DNA of 64,000 nt from UBA2336 sp965227265 (GTDB lineage Bacteria; Bacteroidota; Bacteroidia; Cytophagales; Cyclobacteriaceae). Both the position numbers and the translations under genes were made by a program. The stretch covers positions 3,162,001 to 3,226,000 of the forward strand of contig OZ245738.1 of assembly GCA_965227265.1 (NCBI GenBank). The letters are read 5' to 3'. The notes beneath the pieces were generated by a model, which worked only from the letters and a program-made list of their open reading frames with translations, did not search any database and was not told the DNA's origin. The stretch's first letter is position 1. Every line of letters begins with the position of its first letter. Positions 53,522 through 63,805 of this stretch are shown in pieces.

Positions 53522-55436
53522 GTTTGGCGGCTTTTAGCATTTGCAATACAGTCTTTTCGATGTGCTCCGGATCAAATCCTGCTTCATGCTGAAGCTCTAA
53601 TTGTTCACCATGCTCAATAATTGCATCCGGAATTCCTAAACGTTTTACTTCAGCTGAATAGTTATGATCGGCCATGAATTCTATCACTGCGCTGCCGAAC
53701 CCACCTTCTACGCACCCGTCTTCAATGGTAATTACTTTTTTGTATTTCGTAAATACCTCATGCAGTAACTTCTCATCGATTGGCTTTACAAAACGCATAT
53801 CAACGTGTGCTACTTTAATATTTTGCTTTTCAAGTTTCTCACAAACTTCAACCGCATAGTTACCGATATGTCCTATAGTAAGAATCGCAAGCTCATCTCC
53901 ATTACGGAGTTTACGCCCAGTACCGATTTCGATTTCTTCAAATGGTGTTCTCCACTCCGGCATAACACCTTGTCCGCGTGGGTAGCGAATTGAAAACGCC
54001 TTACCTTTTCTTGGAACAGAAGCTGTGTACATCAGGTTTCTTAACTCCTGCTCATTCATCGGTGCCGACACAATCATGTTCGGCAAACAACGGAAGAACG
54101 CCAAATCATAAGCTCCATGATGTGTTGGGCCGTCTGCTCCGGCAAAACCGGCACGATCCAAACAAAAGTTTACAGGAAGATCCTGGATACACACATCGTG
54201 GATTACCTGATCATAAGCCCGCTGCATAAATGAACTATAGATATTACAGAATGGAATTAATCCTTGTGTAGCAAGACCAGCAGAGAATGTTACCGCATGT
54301 TGTTCAGCGATACCTACATCAAATGCCCGATCCGGCATTTCTTTCATCATGATGTTCATGGAAGAGCCTGATGGCATTGCCGGAGTAATTCCTACTATCT
54401 TACTGTTTTCCCTTGCAAGCTCTACTAACGTGTGACCAAACACATCCTGGTATTTTGGTGGCTGAGGTTTGTCCGGAACCTTTTTATAAATCTCACCTGT
54501 GATTTTATCAAACAGACCGGGTGCATGCCAGGTTGTTGCGTTTCCTTTTTCGGATGGGCCATAGCCTTTTCCTTTTACGGTAACGCAATGAAGGATTTTA
54601 GGGCCTTTTATATTTTTAAGATCATTCAACACGCTGGTAAGATGATTTACATCGTGACCATCCACCGGACCAAAATATCTTAAGTTGAGCGACTCAAATA
54701 AATTGCTTTGACTTAACAAGGCCGACTTAATACCATTCTCAATCTTTGAAACAATCTCCTGTGCATTCTTTCCAAAGTTTGAAAATTTACCAAGCATGTT
54801 CCAAACATCATCTTTCAGACGATTATATGTTTTGGATGTTGTAATGTCGGTTAGATAATCTTTTAATGCCCCCACATTCGGATCAATTGACATGCAATTG
54901 TCGTTCAGGATGATCAAAAGGTTTGTATCAGAAACTCCGGCATGGTTTAAGCCTTCAAACGCCATTCCACCAGTTAACGCACCATCACCAATCACAGCAA
55001 TGTGCTGCTTGTCATTCAAACCCATGTATTTGGAAGCAACGGCCATTCCTAATGCAGCTGAAACTGAAGTTGAAGAGTGACCTACACCAAAAGTATCGTA
55101 TTCGCTCTCTTTTCTTTTGGGGAAACCTGAGATTCCGTGATACAATCGATTCGTATGAAAAGAATCTTTACGACCCGTTAATATTTTATGTCCGTAGGCC
55201 TGGTGGCCAACATCCCATACCAACTGGTCATAAGGAGTATTGAAAACGTAATGAAGCGCAACGGTTAACTCAACCACGCCAAGGCTGGCGCCAAAATGCC
55301 CTCCATAAACCGATACATTATCAATTATGAATTGTCTCAGTTCATCACAAAGCTGAACAAGCTGTGCCTGGTCAAGTTTTTTAAGATCAGCAGGGCTGTT
55401 GATTTTCTTTAATAAAGGCCCGGGAGTTATCAGCAT
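53514..55436 (-). CDS. dxs: 1-deoxy-D-xylulose-5-phosphate synthase
   Basis: DXS joins pyruvate and glyceraldehyde-3-phosphate with thiamine diphosphate, the first step of the MEP isoprenoid pathway. The 640-residue protein has DVGHQAYGHKILTGRKD, the ThDP motif GDGALTGGMAFEGLN and the transketolase C-terminal IVSAPMNEQELRN region. The length is standard. Its stop overlaps the hydrolase start. A minus-strand TATCTTTG box lies at 55525-55518, about 80 bases before the start. Confidence 0.96.
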   Translation of the reverse strand: MLITPGPLLKKINSPADLKKLDQAQLVQLCDELRQFIIDNVSVYGGHFGASLGVVELTVALHYVFNTPYDQLVWDVGHQAYGHKILTGRKDSFHTNRLYHGISGFPKRKESEYDTFGVGHSSTSVSAALGMAVASKYMGLNDKQHIAVIGDGALTGGMAFEGLNHAGVSDTNLLIILNDNCMSIDPNVGALKDYLTDITTSKTYNRLKDDVWNMLGKFSNFGKNAQEIVSKIENGIKSALLSQSNLFESLNLRYFGPVDGHDVNHLTSVLNDLKNIKGPKILHCVTVKGKGYGPSEKGNATTWHAPGLFDKITGEIYKKVPDKPQPPKYQDVFGHTLVELARENSKIVGITPAMPSGSSMNIMMKEMPDRAFDVGIAEQHAVTFSAGLATQGLIPFCNIYSSFMQRAYDQVIHDVCIQDLPVNFCLDRAGFAGADGPTHHGAYDLAFFRCLPNMIVSAPMNEQELRNLMYTASVPRKGKAFSIRYPRGQGVMPEWRTPFEEIEIGTGRKLRNGDELAILTIGHIGNYAVEVCEKLEKQNIKVAHVDMRFVKPIDEKLLHEVFTKYKKVITIEDGCVEGGFGSAVIEFMADHNYSAEVKRLGIPDAIIEHGEQLELQHEAGFDPEHIEKTVLQMLKAAKHA

Positions 55437-55517
55437 TTCCGTACGATTTTTACCTAACGGCAGATCAAGTTACGCGTTTAAAACGCACACTCAAACGGTT
55501 TGTTTCGGTCGTAACCA

Positions 55518-55525
55518 CAAAGATA
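55518..55525 (-). promoter_or_regulatory. -7 box (TATCTTTG) for dxs
   Basis: CAAAGATA on the plus strand is an exact minus-strand TAnnTTTG box in the divergent dxs-scpA spacer. No -33 element is clear. Confidence 0.4.
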
Positions 55526-55565
55526 GATATTTCCGGCAGGCCGGAATTTTATGGCGGATTATGGG

Positions 55566-55573
55566 TAAATTTG
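55566..55573 (+). promoter_or_regulatory. -7 box (TAAATTTG) for scpA
   Basis: An exact TAnnTTTG box lies 16 bases before the scpA start at 55590, back to back with the dxs box. No -33 element is clear. Confidence 0.4.
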
Positions 55574-55589
55574 CCGTTCGATTTCGCGT

Positions 55590-56372
55590 ATGACGGCACA
55601 GGACAATTTTGAGGTAAAACTCGCACTTTTTGAAGGCCCTTTTGACCTTCTTCTTTTCTTTATTGAGCGCGATGAGCTGGATATCTATGATATTCCAATT
55701 TCACGGATTACTAAAGATTTCCTTGATTATCTCCATCACATGGAGCAATTGAATGTTGACGTTGCCAGTGAGTTTATCCTGGTGGCCGCAACGCTTATGC
55801 GTATTAAATCGAAAATGCTGTTACCCCGGCCTCAGATTGATGAGCAGGGTAATGAAGTTGACCCACGCGAAGAACTTGTTAAGCATCTCCTCGAATACAA
55901 GAAGTATAAATCTGTGATCGATACCTTCCACAAAATGGAAGAGATCGAATTGATGAAAGAGAAGCGCGGCAACCTGATGAAGGAGTTGAAAGTACTTGCC
56001 GAAAGCAGTAACGTAGAAGCCGAACTTCAGGATGTTGACTTGTTCAAGCTTATGATGGTGTTTGAAAAAGTTTTAAAACGTCAGGAAGCCGAAAAGAACA
56101 AACCAGTTCACCAGGTAATTCAATATCCGTATACCATTGAAGGGCAGCGGGAATATTTGCTAGGCCAGGTAACGGTAAACAAACGTGTTTCTTTTGTCGA
56201 TATCGTGGAGACTTACAAAACGCGGATTGCGCTAATCTTTAATTTTCTCGCAATTCTCGATTTGTTAGCACAGGGTATGCTGGCGATACAAGTGGGTGAA
56301 GGGTATAATAATTTCTGGATCACCAGTCCGGAAACAGCGCTGGAAGAACAACCTTCTGAAACTACTAACTAA
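55590..56372 (+). CDS. scpA: Segregation and condensation protein A
   Basis: ScpA is the kleisin subunit of the SMC condensin complex. The 260-residue protein has the family N-terminus VKLALFEGPFDLLLFFIERDELDIYDIPI in pieces and a later EFILVAATLMRIKSKMLLP. ScpB and SMC are not in the window. The stop abuts the TolC stop of the opposite strand with no base between. Confidence 0.93.
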   Translation: MTAQDNFEVKLALFEGPFDLLLFFIERDELDIYDIPISRITKDFLDYLHHMEQLNVDVASEFILVAATLMRIKSKMLLPRPQIDEQGNEVDPREELVKHLLEYKKYKSVIDTFHKMEEIELMKEKRGNLMKELKVLAESSNVEAELQDVDLFKLMMVFEKVLKRQEAEKNKPVHQVIQYPYTIEGQREYLLGQVTVNKRVSFVDIVETYKTRIALIFNFLAILDLLAQGMLAIQVGEGYNNFWITSPETALEEQPSETTN

Positions 56373-57692
56373 TTAGCGCAACAAGCTTCCGTTTAACCGA
56401 AGCAATTCAGTTTCAGCAACTTTAGCGTTGTACCGCGCGGCAATCAGGCGATTATAGGCTTCTGCCAGGCTTTGCTGAGCAGTTCTCAATTCAATGAATG
56501 TTGCTACACCACGCTTAAAGCTTTCAAACGCGATCGTTACGTTTTCACGGGCAAGCAAAATTGTTTCTTCCTCTACAATTAATATCTCTTTCGCATTCGT
56601 GTACGCTACAAATGCATTACGTACGCCTATACTTACAAGTGCCTTGTTTTGATTGAATGTAATCCATTGACGGTTAAGATTAATTTTGCTTTGCTGATAT
56701 TCTCGCTTTCTGCTAAAGCCATTAAAAATCGGAAGGTTGACCGTAAGTCCGTAATTGAATCCATCAGAAAGGCTAAAGCCAGGTCGCAGTGAATCGATCA
56801 ATACAATGTTATTCGTTCTGTTATAAGTATATGCAGTTGTAAAGTTTACTACCGGAGAAAAATCTCCCTTTCGTTCGCGTACCAGGTATTCAGCGACCTC
56901 CACATTCTTCATGGAGGATTGAAGCAAAAAGTTTTTTGTCTCTATGCCCTCTTCAATACTTTCTTTCTTTAAATCTAGGTTAATAATAATGGTATCCGAA
57001 ACTTCGTAGGCAGTCTCAAGCTGAAGACCTGTTAAGTTATTCAACTGCTCCTTGAGTTGTTGAATAGTGGCCCGTTGCTGTATGCCTTGTGTTTTAAATG
57101 CATTATAATCAACTTTTGCCTGCAGTAATTCAGGCTTAGCGCCAATTCCAACATCTAACTTACGCGTTGCGAGTTTTACCCGTTCATCACTTACTGCCAT
57201 CTGTTCTTCAACCGCTTTCAATTGTTGCTTCTGCCGAACAATGTCGTGATAGCTAAGAATTACAGATGAAATTGTATTGACAAGCTGATTCTTAAGATTA
57301 AGCTGAGCTTGTTCGTTAAGCGTCTCAAGCCGGTTTCTTGAGATAAACATTTTCGCACCATCAAATAAAACCCAATTAAGCTGAACCGTGGCGAACGTTG
57401 CGACAGCTTCACCCGTTCCCTCACTGTTTAAGATACTGCGCTCACCATTATATTCGACCCGTTGATGATTTGTATTTCGAAGAATGCTCGCATTCGCATT
57501 TATGGTAGGAAGAAACACACCTATAGCGTACTTATCATTAGCTGCTGCAGCTTCAGCCGTATTATTGATGAGTTGAATATCAAAGTTTTTATTCAGCGCC
57601 AATGCAATGGCTTGTTCTAAGGTAAGCTCTTGTTGAGCCGATAGACTTTCAAAAGCGATACACAAAAAGAAAAGAATCCAGTTACGCTTCAT
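56373..57692 (-). CDS. TolC-family outer-membrane efflux protein
   Basis: The 439-residue protein has a signal peptide (about 1-19, ending LSAQ) and two heptad-rich helical repeats of the TolC type, with segments such as LTLEQAIALALNKNFDIQ and the second ELRTAQQSLAEAYNRLIAARYN. It would form the outer channel of the RND pump encoded just upstream; its start overlaps the pump gene by 11 bases. Confidence 0.92.
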   Translation of the reverse strand: MKRNWILFFLCIAFESLSAQQELTLEQAIALALNKNFDIQLINNTAEAAAANDKYAIGVFLPTINANASILRNTNHQRVEYNGERSILNSEGTGEAVATFATVQLNWVLFDGAKMFISRNRLETLNEQAQLNLKNQLVNTISSVILSYHDIVRQKQQLKAVEEQMAVSDERVKLATRKLDVGIGAKPELLQAKVDYNAFKTQGIQQRATIQQLKEQLNNLTGLQLETAYEVSDTIIINLDLKKESIEEGIETKNFLLQSSMKNVEVAEYLVRERKGDFSPVVNFTTAYTYNRTNNIVLIDSLRPGFSLSDGFNYGLTVNLPIFNGFSRKREYQQSKINLNRQWITFNQNKALVSIGVRNAFVAYTNAKEILIVEEETILLARENVTIAFESFKRGVATFIELRTAQQSLAEAYNRLIAARYNAKVAETELLRLNGSLLR

Positions 57693-60600
57693 ACACTAAT
57701 TCTTTTTTAGGAGCCGGAACTTCATCACCAAAATCAACATGCTTGGGTTGACGAGATAAATATGAATACATGGCAGGAATAACAAATAGGGTAAGAATCA
57801 ATGAAAACAAAATTCCACCGACAATAACAATTCCTAAGGGTTGTCGACTGGTGGATGCAGCGCCCAAAGAAAGTGCAATCGGCAAGGTTCCCAAGGCCAT
57901 CGCCAGACTTGTCATAAGAATTGGGCGTAAACGCATCTTGGATGCTTCCAACACAGCCTCCATTTTAGAAAGACCTTCTTCACGTTTTTTATTGGCAAAC
58001 TCAACAATTAAAATACCATTCTTGGTTACGAGTCCAATCAACATAATTATTCCTATCTGCGAAAAAATATTCCAGGTTTGGCCGAAAATATAGAGACAGA
58101 TTAATGCTCCGGGCACAGCGAGAATCACCGTTATCATCACAACTAAAGGGTCTATAAAGCTTTCAAACTGTGCTGACAAAATTAAGTAGATCAATAAAAT
58201 CGCCAGTAAAAATGCGAACGAAGTATTGCTTGCGCTTTCCGCAAAATCGCGTGAAGTACCCGATAGTGAAGTTGTAAACGTATCATCCAACAATTTCTCT
58301 CGTATTTCTTCCATTGCTTTAATGCCATCCCCTACTGTTTTGCCAGGTGCAAGGTTAGCGCTGATCGTTGCTGACTTATACCGGTTGAAGTGGTTCAGTG
58401 ATGGAGGCGTGGTGGACTCTTCCAGTGTTACGAGATTATCAATTGAGATCAACTCCCCGGACCGAGTGCGCACATACAGATTCTTCAGGTCGCTCGGATC
58501 GTCACGGTTTACGCGTGAAACCTGACCCATCACCTGGTATTGTTTACCTTCCTTGGTAAAATATCCAAAACGCAGATTACTATACGCAAGCTGAAGTGTT
58601 TGTGCGATATCCTGAACACTAACTCCTAGTTGTGTAGCTTTCAGACGGTTGATGCTTACCCGAAGCTCGGGCTTATTGAATTTCAGATCTGTATCAACAC
58701 TAATTAATGTTGGATGTGAGCTTGCGGCTTCCATAAACTTGGGAAGCACTTCACGAAGCTTTTCAAAATTGTTATTCTGAATAACAAACTGAACCGGAAC
58801 ACCACCTCTTCGATTTACTGAAATAGTTTGTTCCTGAATTACCGCTGCCCGGCCTTGTTGAAATCTTCCGATGTTTTGATTTACCATGTCAACAATCTCT
58901 TGCTGAGACCGGTCGCGTTGATCGGGATCTACCAATGTAACCCGTACAAAAGCACTATTTACAGAGCCTCCGGAAAATCCAGGAGCGGTAACAGAAAGCG
59001 CAGTTCTATATTCTGGAACGGAGTCCATAATAAACTGCGTCACACTGCCTACATAGTTATCCATGTATTCGTAAGCAGTTCCCTCAGCAGCTGAAAGTTG
59101 AAGTCTGAATTGGTTGCGGTCCTCCATAGGCGCAAGCTCGGACTTAAGCTGTGGGAAAATGAGTATTGCAGAAACAAAGCATAGTACAATCAAAACCAAT
59201 GCAACCCAGCGAATTTTTACAAAAGCAGCAAGTAAGTTATGATATCTATTTTCCATTCCGGTGAAGAATGGTTCTGTTACCCGATAGAACCAGGATTGTG
59301 TTCCATGTTTGCCGGAAAGCTTTACACTCAATACAGGGGTAAGCGTTAACGATACAAAGCATGAGATCAACACAGCGCCCGCTACAACAACACCAAACTC
59401 CCGAAACAAACGGCCGGTAAAGCCTTGCAAAAATAAAATTGGCAAAAACACAACCGCCAATGTTATTGAAGTTGAGATAACGGCAAAGAAAATTTCTTTT
59501 GATCCTTCACGGGCAGCTTGATACTTGTTCATTCCCTGCTCAAGCTTCTTGTAAATGTTTTCAGTAACAACAATACCATCGTCCACAACCAGACCTGTTG
59601 CCAGTACAATCCCAAGCATGGTTAATACATTGATTGAGAAGCCGCACAAGTACATAATGAAGAATGTTGCGATAAGTGATACCGGAATATCGATCAACGG
59701 ACGCAAGGCAATAATGGGATCGCGGAAGAACAGATAAATTATTAATACAACTAATAAGAAAGAGATTAACAGCGTTTCTTCAACTTCCGAAATAGATCGT
59801 TTAATGAAAACGGTTTGGTCAAGCGCTATGTTAAGTGTTATGTCTTCGGGAACTTCCTTCTTGATCTGATCCATCCGTTTGTAGAACTCATCGGATATGG
59901 ATACATAGTTGGCTCCCGGCAGGGGCACAATAGCCAAACCAACCATTGGGATCCGACTTTCGCGTAAAATAGACTCTTCGTTTTCTGGACCGAGAACCGC
60001 CTCGCCAATATCTTTAAGTCGGATGTCGCCTGTTTCCGGTGAGGAACTTATGATTACACTTTCAAAATCCTCCTCTGTATAGAGCTTTCCAAAAGTTCTT
60101 ACGGTTAGCTCTGTGTTATCACCATAAATTTTTCCGGAAGGAAGCTCAACGTTTTCACGATTCAAGGCGTTTTGAACATCCAATGCAGTGAGACTGTAAG
60201 CACTTAGCTTCGAAGGATCAAGCCAGATGCGCATCGCATACCTGCGCTCGCCCCAAACCTGAATACTGCTTACACCCGGAATTGTTTGAAGTCTCTCAAC
60301 CAATACATTATTTGCATATTCAGTAAGCTGTAATGGGTTCTTCGTATTGCTTTGTACGGTCATCGTTATGATCGCATCGGAGTTGGCATCAGCTTTTGAG
60401 ACAACTGGCGGTGATGTTAAATCTTGTGGCAACGAACGAACAGCCTGAGAAACTTTATCCCTCACATCGTTCGCGGCCGCTTCCAACTCGATGCTTAACT
60501 CAAACTCAATGTTAATGTTGCTTCGCCCTACACTTGAAGATGACGTTATATTTTTGATCCCGGCAATACCGTTGATTGCCTTCTCAAGAGGCTCGGTTAT

Positions 60601-60786
60601 TTGCGACTCTATAATATCAGCGTTTGCGCCCGAGTACGAGGTGCTTACATTAACATTGGGTGGATCAATGGCGGGATAATCTCGAACTCCCAAAAATGTA
60701 AAGCCTATAATACCAAATACGACTATGATGATGTTCATCACAATGGCAAATACAGGGCGCTTTAAGCTTAACTCTGAAATATTCAT
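57682..60786 (-). CDS. RND efflux permease (HAE1/AcrB-like)
   Basis: The 1034-residue protein has the 12-helix RND layout with two large periplasmic loops. The N-terminus LSLKRPVFAIVMNIIIVVFG, the proton-relay Asp pair in GLVVDDGIVVTENI, and FLPILFLQGFTGRLFREF are typical of tripartite multidrug pumps. Substrates cannot be read. It lies between the adaptor (10 bases upstream) and the TolC gene (overlapping). Confidence 0.94.
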   Translation of the reverse strand: MNISELSLKRPVFAIVMNIIIVVFGIIGFTFLGVRDYPAIDPPNVNVSTSYSGANADIIESQITEPLEKAINGIAGIKNITSSSSVGRSNINIEFELSIELEAAANDVRDKVSQAVRSLPQDLTSPPVVSKADANSDAIITMTVQSNTKNPLQLTEYANNVLVERLQTIPGVSSIQVWGERRYAMRIWLDPSKLSAYSLTALDVQNALNRENVELPSGKIYGDNTELTVRTFGKLYTEEDFESVIISSSPETGDIRLKDIGEAVLGPENEESILRESRIPMVGLAIVPLPGANYVSISDEFYKRMDQIKKEVPEDITLNIALDQTVFIKRSISEVEETLLISFLLVVLIIYLFFRDPIIALRPLIDIPVSLIATFFIMYLCGFSINVLTMLGIVLATGLVVDDGIVVTENIYKKLEQGMNKYQAAREGSKEIFFAVISTSITLAVVFLPILFLQGFTGRLFREFGVVVAGAVLISCFVSLTLTPVLSVKLSGKHGTQSWFYRVTEPFFTGMENRYHNLLAAFVKIRWVALVLIVLCFVSAILIFPQLKSELAPMEDRNQFRLQLSAAEGTAYEYMDNYVGSVTQFIMDSVPEYRTALSVTAPGFSGGSVNSAFVRVTLVDPDQRDRSQQEIVDMVNQNIGRFQQGRAAVIQEQTISVNRRGGVPVQFVIQNNNFEKLREVLPKFMEAASSHPTLISVDTDLKFNKPELRVSINRLKATQLGVSVQDIAQTLQLAYSNLRFGYFTKEGKQYQVMGQVSRVNRDDPSDLKNLYVRTRSGELISIDNLVTLEESTTPPSLNHFNRYKSATISANLAPGKTVGDGIKAMEEIREKLLDDTFTTSLSGTSRDFAESASNTSFAFLLAILLIYLILSAQFESFIDPLVVMITVILAVPGALICLYIFGQTWNIFSQIGIIMLIGLVTKNGILIVEFANKKREEGLSKMEAVLEASKMRLRPILMTSLAMALGTLPIALSLGAASTSRQPLGIVIVGGILFSLILTLFVIPAMYSYLSRQPKHVDFGDEVPAPKKELVYEA

Positions 60787-60796
60787 GATCCCTTAA

Positions 60797-61849
60797 TTAC
60801 CTGTTTACCCGCACAACCTTAACCTTCGAATTCGGCTTCAACACCATCAATCCAGTAGTAACAATAGTATCACCGGCTTTCAGACCTTCTGTAACCTGGA
60901 CAAAGGCAGAGTCGCGTACACCCGTTTCAACTACATTAAAAATTACACTATCTCCTTTTAAAACGGCTACTTGTTTATTACGTGCTGTTGAAATTAAAGC
61001 CTGCGTTGGAACTAACAATGCATCCGGTGTTTTACCGAGCTGAAGGTTGATGCGTGCGAACACTCCCGGAACAAGCTCTTGATCAATTTTATCAACCAAT
61101 GCACGGATGCGTAATGTTCTTGTGGTTTGCTCTACGCTGTTTTCAGTTGCAATAACCACTGCCGTGTGATTTCTTTGCCCGCCATCGACCCGAAAATTAA
61201 TTTTATCTCCGCGCTTAACTTCTTTTGCATACTTTTCAGGAACTGAAAACTCCAGCTTAAGCTCGCTTACTTGGCGAACTGTAGTAATAATGTCTGTCGG
61301 TGAGATGTATGCGCCCAAGCTGACATTGCGCAAGCCTAATTGACCGGAATACGGTGCGCGAATCTCCGTTTTAACAATATTGATTTGGGTCGCCTCTATG
61401 TCAACTTTTAAAGTTTCCACATTAAGCTTTACCAGGTCATAGTCCTGCTGGCTTATTCCTTTTATTTCTAAAAGCTCGCGTTGACGTTTCTCTGTAGTTT
61501 CAGCGATGGCAAGTTGTACTTTAAGCTTTTTTACCTGATTCTGAAGATCACCGTCAAAAAGCTTTACCAGCAATGATCCTTTTTGAACCACCATTCCTTC
61601 CTGGATATTAAGAGAAACGATCCGTCCGCTTACTTCAGAACGAATTTGCGTTTGCTCCGCAGGCAATAACGTACCCGGAACTTCAATTTTATCACTGATG
61701 CTTTGCGGCCGTACAATAAATCCATCAACCTGGGGAATCTGCATTTGTCGTGCTTGTCCTGTTGGGATCTCCGCTTCCTTTTTTCCACAAGCCACAACCA
61801 GCGTACTGATAAAAAGAACTCCCAGAAACTTCGTGCGTGGCATATGCAT
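60797..61849 (-). CDS. RND periplasmic adaptor lipoprotein
   Basis: The 350-residue protein has a lipobox ending LVVAC (Cys near 21) and the adaptor order: biotinyl-lipoyl segment EVSGRIVSLNIQEGMVVQKG, coiled coil with KLKVQLAIAETTEKRQRELLEIKGISQQDYD, and a beta barrel. Together with the RND pump and TolC it makes a complete tripartite efflux system in one minus-strand operon. coaE ends 41 bases upstream. Confidence 0.92.
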   Translation of the reverse strand: MHMPRTKFLGVLFISTLVVACGKKEAEIPTGQARQMQIPQVDGFIVRPQSISDKIEVPGTLLPAEQTQIRSEVSGRIVSLNIQEGMVVQKGSLLVKLFDGDLQNQVKKLKVQLAIAETTEKRQRELLEIKGISQQDYDLVKLNVETLKVDIEATQINIVKTEIRAPYSGQLGLRNVSLGAYISPTDIITTVRQVSELKLEFSVPEKYAKEVKRGDKINFRVDGGQRNHTAVVIATENSVEQTTRTLRIRALVDKIDQELVPGVFARINLQLGKTPDALLVPTQALISTARNKQVAVLKGDSVIFNVVETGVRDSAFVQVTEGLKAGDTIVTTGLMVLKPNSKVKVVRVNR

Positions 61850-61890
61850 GTATTGTATAATTTAAATCAATTTGTTTGTTACGTGCACAT

Positions 61891-62493
61891 TTATTGTGCC
61901 ATAGAGAGAAATTGTTTGTGAAGCTCCAACACCTGGGGGATTAGTGGTTTGCTTTCATCGTTTACAATTGTATAATCTGCCCGTTTCAATTTTTCCTCTT
62001 CCGCTAATTGATTACGGATTATATCTTTAACCTGTTGCTCCGTGCGGTGCTTATCGCGCTGAAGTACACGATTAATGCGCAATGCTTCTGGTGCGGAGAC
62101 TACAATTATTTTATCGAGGGTTGTGTAAGAACGTGTTTCAAATAATAAGGCAGCTTCTTTCAAAATATAAGGACTGTTCTGTGCTTGTAACCATTGCTTA
62201 AAATCTTCACCTACCCTCGGATGCACCAAGCTATTCAACAGTTCTAATTTCTCAGCATCATTAAAAACATGTTGTGCCACGTACTCACGATTCACACTAT
62301 TATCCGCACGATAGGACAATACTCCGAATTCTTTCTTGATCTGTGAAACTAGTATTCCATCGGTGGTCATTATGGATTTCGCCCGGCTGTCAGCATCGTA
62401 AACAGCAATTCCAAGTAAACTAAAAATTTTACACACCAGGCTTTTGCCTGAACCAATGCCTCCGGTGATGCCTATTTGTAAAATTTTTTTCAA
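61891..62493 (-). CDS. coaE: Dephospho-CoA kinase
   Basis: CoaE phosphorylates dephospho-CoA, the last CoA step. The 200-residue protein has the P-loop GITGGIGSGKSLVCK, DADSRAK after it, and the CoA-binding LVHPRV region. The length is normal. It lies 7 bases after the YbbR gene and 41 before the efflux adaptor, on the same strand. Confidence 0.94.
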   Translation of the reverse strand: MKKILQIGITGGIGSGKSLVCKIFSLLGIAVYDADSRAKSIMTTDGILVSQIKKEFGVLSYRADNSVNREYVAQHVFNDAEKLELLNSLVHPRVGEDFKQWLQAQNSPYILKEAALLFETRSYTTLDKIIVVSAPEALRINRVLQRDKHRTEQQVKDIIRNQLAEEEKLKRADYTIVNDESKPLIPQVLELHKQFLSMAQ

Positions 62494-62500
62494 GAATTAA

Positions 62501-63439
62501 CTAAAAATTAACAACAACCGTATCTGTTTTAACAATCCATGCACTGGCTGGGAGACCAATCACTTGAGGAACAAGTTTGTACGTTCCTTGTTGTTTGTTT
62601 TTTAAATCAATAACGGCAACCAATGAATCGCCCGTAAATGTTTTTATAGCAGAGACTGGTAAACGGTAAGCACAGCTAATTTGCTTAATCACTCCGCCTT
62701 GTTTTAACCGCGAAGGAATATTAACAATGCTAAGCTTTACAGATTGATCAATCCTAACAAACTTTTCAACTTTAAATGAAACGTTGATCTTTTGAACATC
62801 CGTTGTCAAATTTTGGTTAAGATCCAGCTCAACATCATCGTTAAAATTTTTATGGATGTTGCGTTCAGGTAGTACAAGTGGTAATGTTTCCGGCAGCGCA
62901 CTAATCAAACCTTTTGGCCCTTCCAGCCAAACGGTATCGGGTGTTAGTGCTGGGCCTTCAACTACTCCATAATCTGAATCGAGGTACTGTTGAACAGAAT
63001 CAACCTTGACTGTAAATTTCTTTCTGATCTTCTCTTCGATGTGGATGCGAACGGTGTCGGTAATAATAAAATTGATTTTTAACCGCTCAAGCTGACCGGC
63101 AAAAATTGCAGGAAGTGTTGTGCCAACAATTTTCCGAACATCAGAAGGTTTTTCAAGCGGAACTACCAGTGGGGGTACTTTAAAGCCAAGACTTCTTCTG
63201 AAGAGATCCCATCCCGAACCCGTAACATTCATCCGAACTGCAGTCGGTAGCGAACGTACCGGCACATATCGTTCCTGATCGTAATCAAACGTTACGGGAA
63301 AGCTGATATTGGTTGAGTAATTTTTGTTGAGGGAGTTAAAAAACCAAAAGACCGTAGCCGCAAAGATGCACAGTACTACGGCCTTCCAATTTCTTTTGTT
63401 GAAGCGTAAAAAATTGAATATCGATTTTACAAAACTCAC
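62501..63439 (-). CDS. YbbR-like (CdaR-type) domain protein
   Basis: The 312-residue protein has one N-terminal membrane helix (about 17-34, WKAVVLCIFAATVFWFF) and then repeated YbbR beta domains, seen in the recurring LPTAVRMNVTGSGW and VWLEGPKGLISAL. In Firmicutes YbbR/CdaR proteins regulate the c-di-AMP cyclase CdaA; whether this is so here is not visible. It begins one base before the end of yajC and ends just before coaE. Confidence 0.85.
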   Translation of the reverse strand: MSFVKSIFNFLRFNKRNWKAVVLCIFAATVFWFFNSLNKNYSTNISFPVTFDYDQERYVPVRSLPTAVRMNVTGSGWDLFRRSLGFKVPPLVVPLEKPSDVRKIVGTTLPAIFAGQLERLKINFIITDTVRIHIEEKIRKKFTVKVDSVQQYLDSDYGVVEGPALTPDTVWLEGPKGLISALPETLPLVLPERNIHKNFNDDVELDLNQNLTTDVQKINVSFKVEKFVRIDQSVKLSIVNIPSRLKQGGVIKQISCAYRLPVSAIKTFTGDSLVAVIDLKNKQQGTYKLVPQVIGLPASAWIVKTDTVVVNF

Positions 63440-63440
63440 G

Positions 63441-63752
63441 CTATTTTTTAGAAGCTGCTACTTTAGTGGCCTCCATAGAAATGGCTGACTTGTTAAAACG
63501 GATTCTTCCGCCTTTTTCAACTTCTAGTATAAACGTGTCGCCTTCCAGTTCCGCAATTTCGCCATGGGCACCACCAATGGTTACCACATAGTCTCCACGC
63601 TTAATCTCGTCAACAAATTTCTTTGCGTCTTTTGCTTTTTTCTGCTGCGGACGGATCATGAAAAAATAAAATACCAGGATAATGGCACCGAAGAAAAGAA
63701 GCTGACCTGTTACTCCCATTCCTCCACCTGCCTGTAATAAAATTGCGTTCAT
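63441..63752 (-). CDS. yajC: Preprotein translocase subunit YajC
   Basis: YajC is a small membrane partner of SecDF. The 103-residue protein has one membrane helix (LLFFGAIILVFYFFMIRPQQ) followed by KKAKDAKKFVDEIKRGDYVVTIGG, the standard family signature. The gene lies next to DUF1573 and YbbR, an order common in Bacteroidota. Confidence 0.94.
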   Translation of the reverse strand: MNAILLQAGGGMGVTGQLLFFGAIILVFYFFMIRPQQKKAKDAKKFVDEIKRGDYVVTIGGAHGEIAELEGDTFILEVEKGGRIRFNKSAISMEATKVAASKK

Positions 63753-63774
63753 ATAGTTATGTTAATTGAATTGA

Positions 63775-63805
63775 CAAAAGTATTGTATTAAAACAAACAT
63801 CCCAA
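63775..63805 (-). promoter_or_regulatory. Promoter for yajC
   Basis: On the minus strand TTG (63805-63803) and TACTTTTG (63782-63775) are separated by 20 bases. The -33 part lies within the stem of the terminator-like hairpin at 63798-63829. Confidence 0.45.
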